Below, piece after piece: positions 5,714 to 5,978 of a stretch of 5,978 bases of DNA. A program made the position numbers and the translations under genes. This stretch comes from Nitrososphaerales archaeon TH1920 (GTDB lineage: Archaea; Thermoproteota; Nitrososphaeria; Nitrososphaerales; Nitrososphaeraceae). The first letter of the stretch is position 1, and the number at the start of each line of letters is the position of its first letter. The stretch is taken from contig JAATVM010000022.1 in assembly GCA_014523495.1 (NCBI GenBank), positions 1 through 5,978 on the forward strand, read 5' to 3'. Below the pieces are notes generated by a model. It saw nothing but the letters and a program-made list of their open reading frames with translations. It did not search any database and was not told the origin of the DNA.

Positions 5714-5725
5714 GTATTTAAATAC
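5714..5725. promoter_or_regulatory. Symmetric TATA box shared by divergent genes
   Basis: GTATTTAAATAC is a perfect 12-base palindrome. Its centre is 26 bases from the HxlR ATG (5693, minus) and about 30 from the ATG at 5750 (plus). Each distance fits archaeal promoter spacing, so one box could direct transcription both ways. Confidence 0.65.
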
Positions 5726-5731
5726 TTACTT

Positions 5732-5750
5732 TTCTACACTATATGTAGAA
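5732..5750. promoter_or_regulatory. Inverted repeat, candidate HxlR operator
   Basis: TTCTACA-CTATA-TGTAGAA has perfect 7-base arms around a 5-base spacer. It begins 6 bases past the TATA box and covers the expected start of transcription of the plus-strand gene. A dimer bound here would block that gene. Assignment to the HxlR protein is inferred from adjacency. Confidence 0.5.
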
Positions 5751-5978
5751 TGTCAAGGACAATGTATGGAATATATGGAGATCATACACAAGAGGCATGC
5801 CCACTCTACAATGAGCAGAATAGAAGGTGGCTTTTGACAGATCTTCCAAATCTAGAGAAAACTGCGCAAAAGCTTGGAGTAAGAATCTTACAACAGTATC
5901 ATTCAGCTTTGGAACACACATTCTTATGGGCTGTTGAAGCAGAAGACGCACAATCTATAGAAGAGTTAATGGCAAAGA
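5750..5978 (+). CDS. Partial gene for a small ferredoxin-fold-like protein, cut by the window edge
   Basis: An ATG opens 76 codons with no stop before the window ends. The protein begins MSRTMYGIYGDHTQEACPLY; a middle helix (PNLEKTAQKLGVRIL, 33-47) leads to QQYHSALEHTFLWAVEAEDA (48-67) and SIEELMAK. The run of helix, GVRIL strand, Y-H-S, a strand ending in V-E-A-E-D and a second helix resembles small dimeric ferredoxin-like domains such as DUF3303, but this is pattern resemblance only. His51, His56 and Cys17 are possible ligands. The start at 5750 fits the TATA box (about 28-30 bases) better than the ATG at 5762. Divergence from the HxlR regulator and the intervening inverted repeat suggest it is the regulator's target. 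Confidence 0.7.
   Translation, partial: MSRTMYGIYGDHTQEACPLYNEQNRRWLLTDLPNLEKTAQKLGVRILQQYHSALEHTFLWAVEAEDAQSIEELMAK

Noticed and set aside
1..5978. CRISPR arrays, tRNA or rRNA genes, insertion sequences
   Set aside because: No regular spacer-repeat pattern, no tRNA-like arm set, and no transposase or terminal inverted repeats were seen; the only long repeats are the promoter and regulator duplication.

Overview
The window looks like chromosomal DNA from an AT-rich archaeon, most likely an ammonia-oxidising member of the Nitrososphaerota (Thaumarchaeota), possibly near Ca. Nitrosocosmicus; this placement is inferred, not proven. The supporting signs are archaeal TATA boxes centred about 26-28 bases before start codons (mostly leaderless mRNAs), archaeal winged-helix regulators, several secreted proteins rich in N-glycosylation sequons, an Asp-box beta-propeller and a purple-acid-phosphatase-like enzyme. 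No tRNA, rRNA, CRISPR array or transposase is visible.

Left part (80-2592). A two-domain winged-helix regulator (418-978, minus) is followed 11 bases later by a three-helix membrane protein (80-406, minus), a likely two-gene operon. Divergent from it is a small acidic secreted protein (1181-1447, plus) with a clear terminator. Next comes a secreted protein of 262 residues (1804-2592, plus). The two plus-strand genes carry duplicated upstream DNA: a 32-base element and a 21-base palindromic element, each with one mismatch and exactly the same spacing. Just before the second copy, at 1565-1674, lies a decayed minus-strand fragment of a second copy of the regulator gene, with in-frame stops. A regulator-plus-promoter block was therefore duplicated, the second regulator decayed, and the surviving one may now control both secreted proteins.

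Middle and right part (2807-5693, minus strand). A seven-repeat Asp-box propeller (2807-4012), a frameshifted gene remnant (4069-4256), a secreted metallophosphoesterase with a TTG start (4257-5156) and an HxlR-family regulator (5253-5693) lie in series. The three intact genes each have their own TATA box, so they look separately transcribed rather than forming one operon.

Right edge. A partial gene (5750-5978, plus) runs off the window divergently from the HxlR gene. The 56-base gap holds one symmetric TATA box usable in both directions and a 7-base-arm inverted repeat that is a good candidate HxlR operator.
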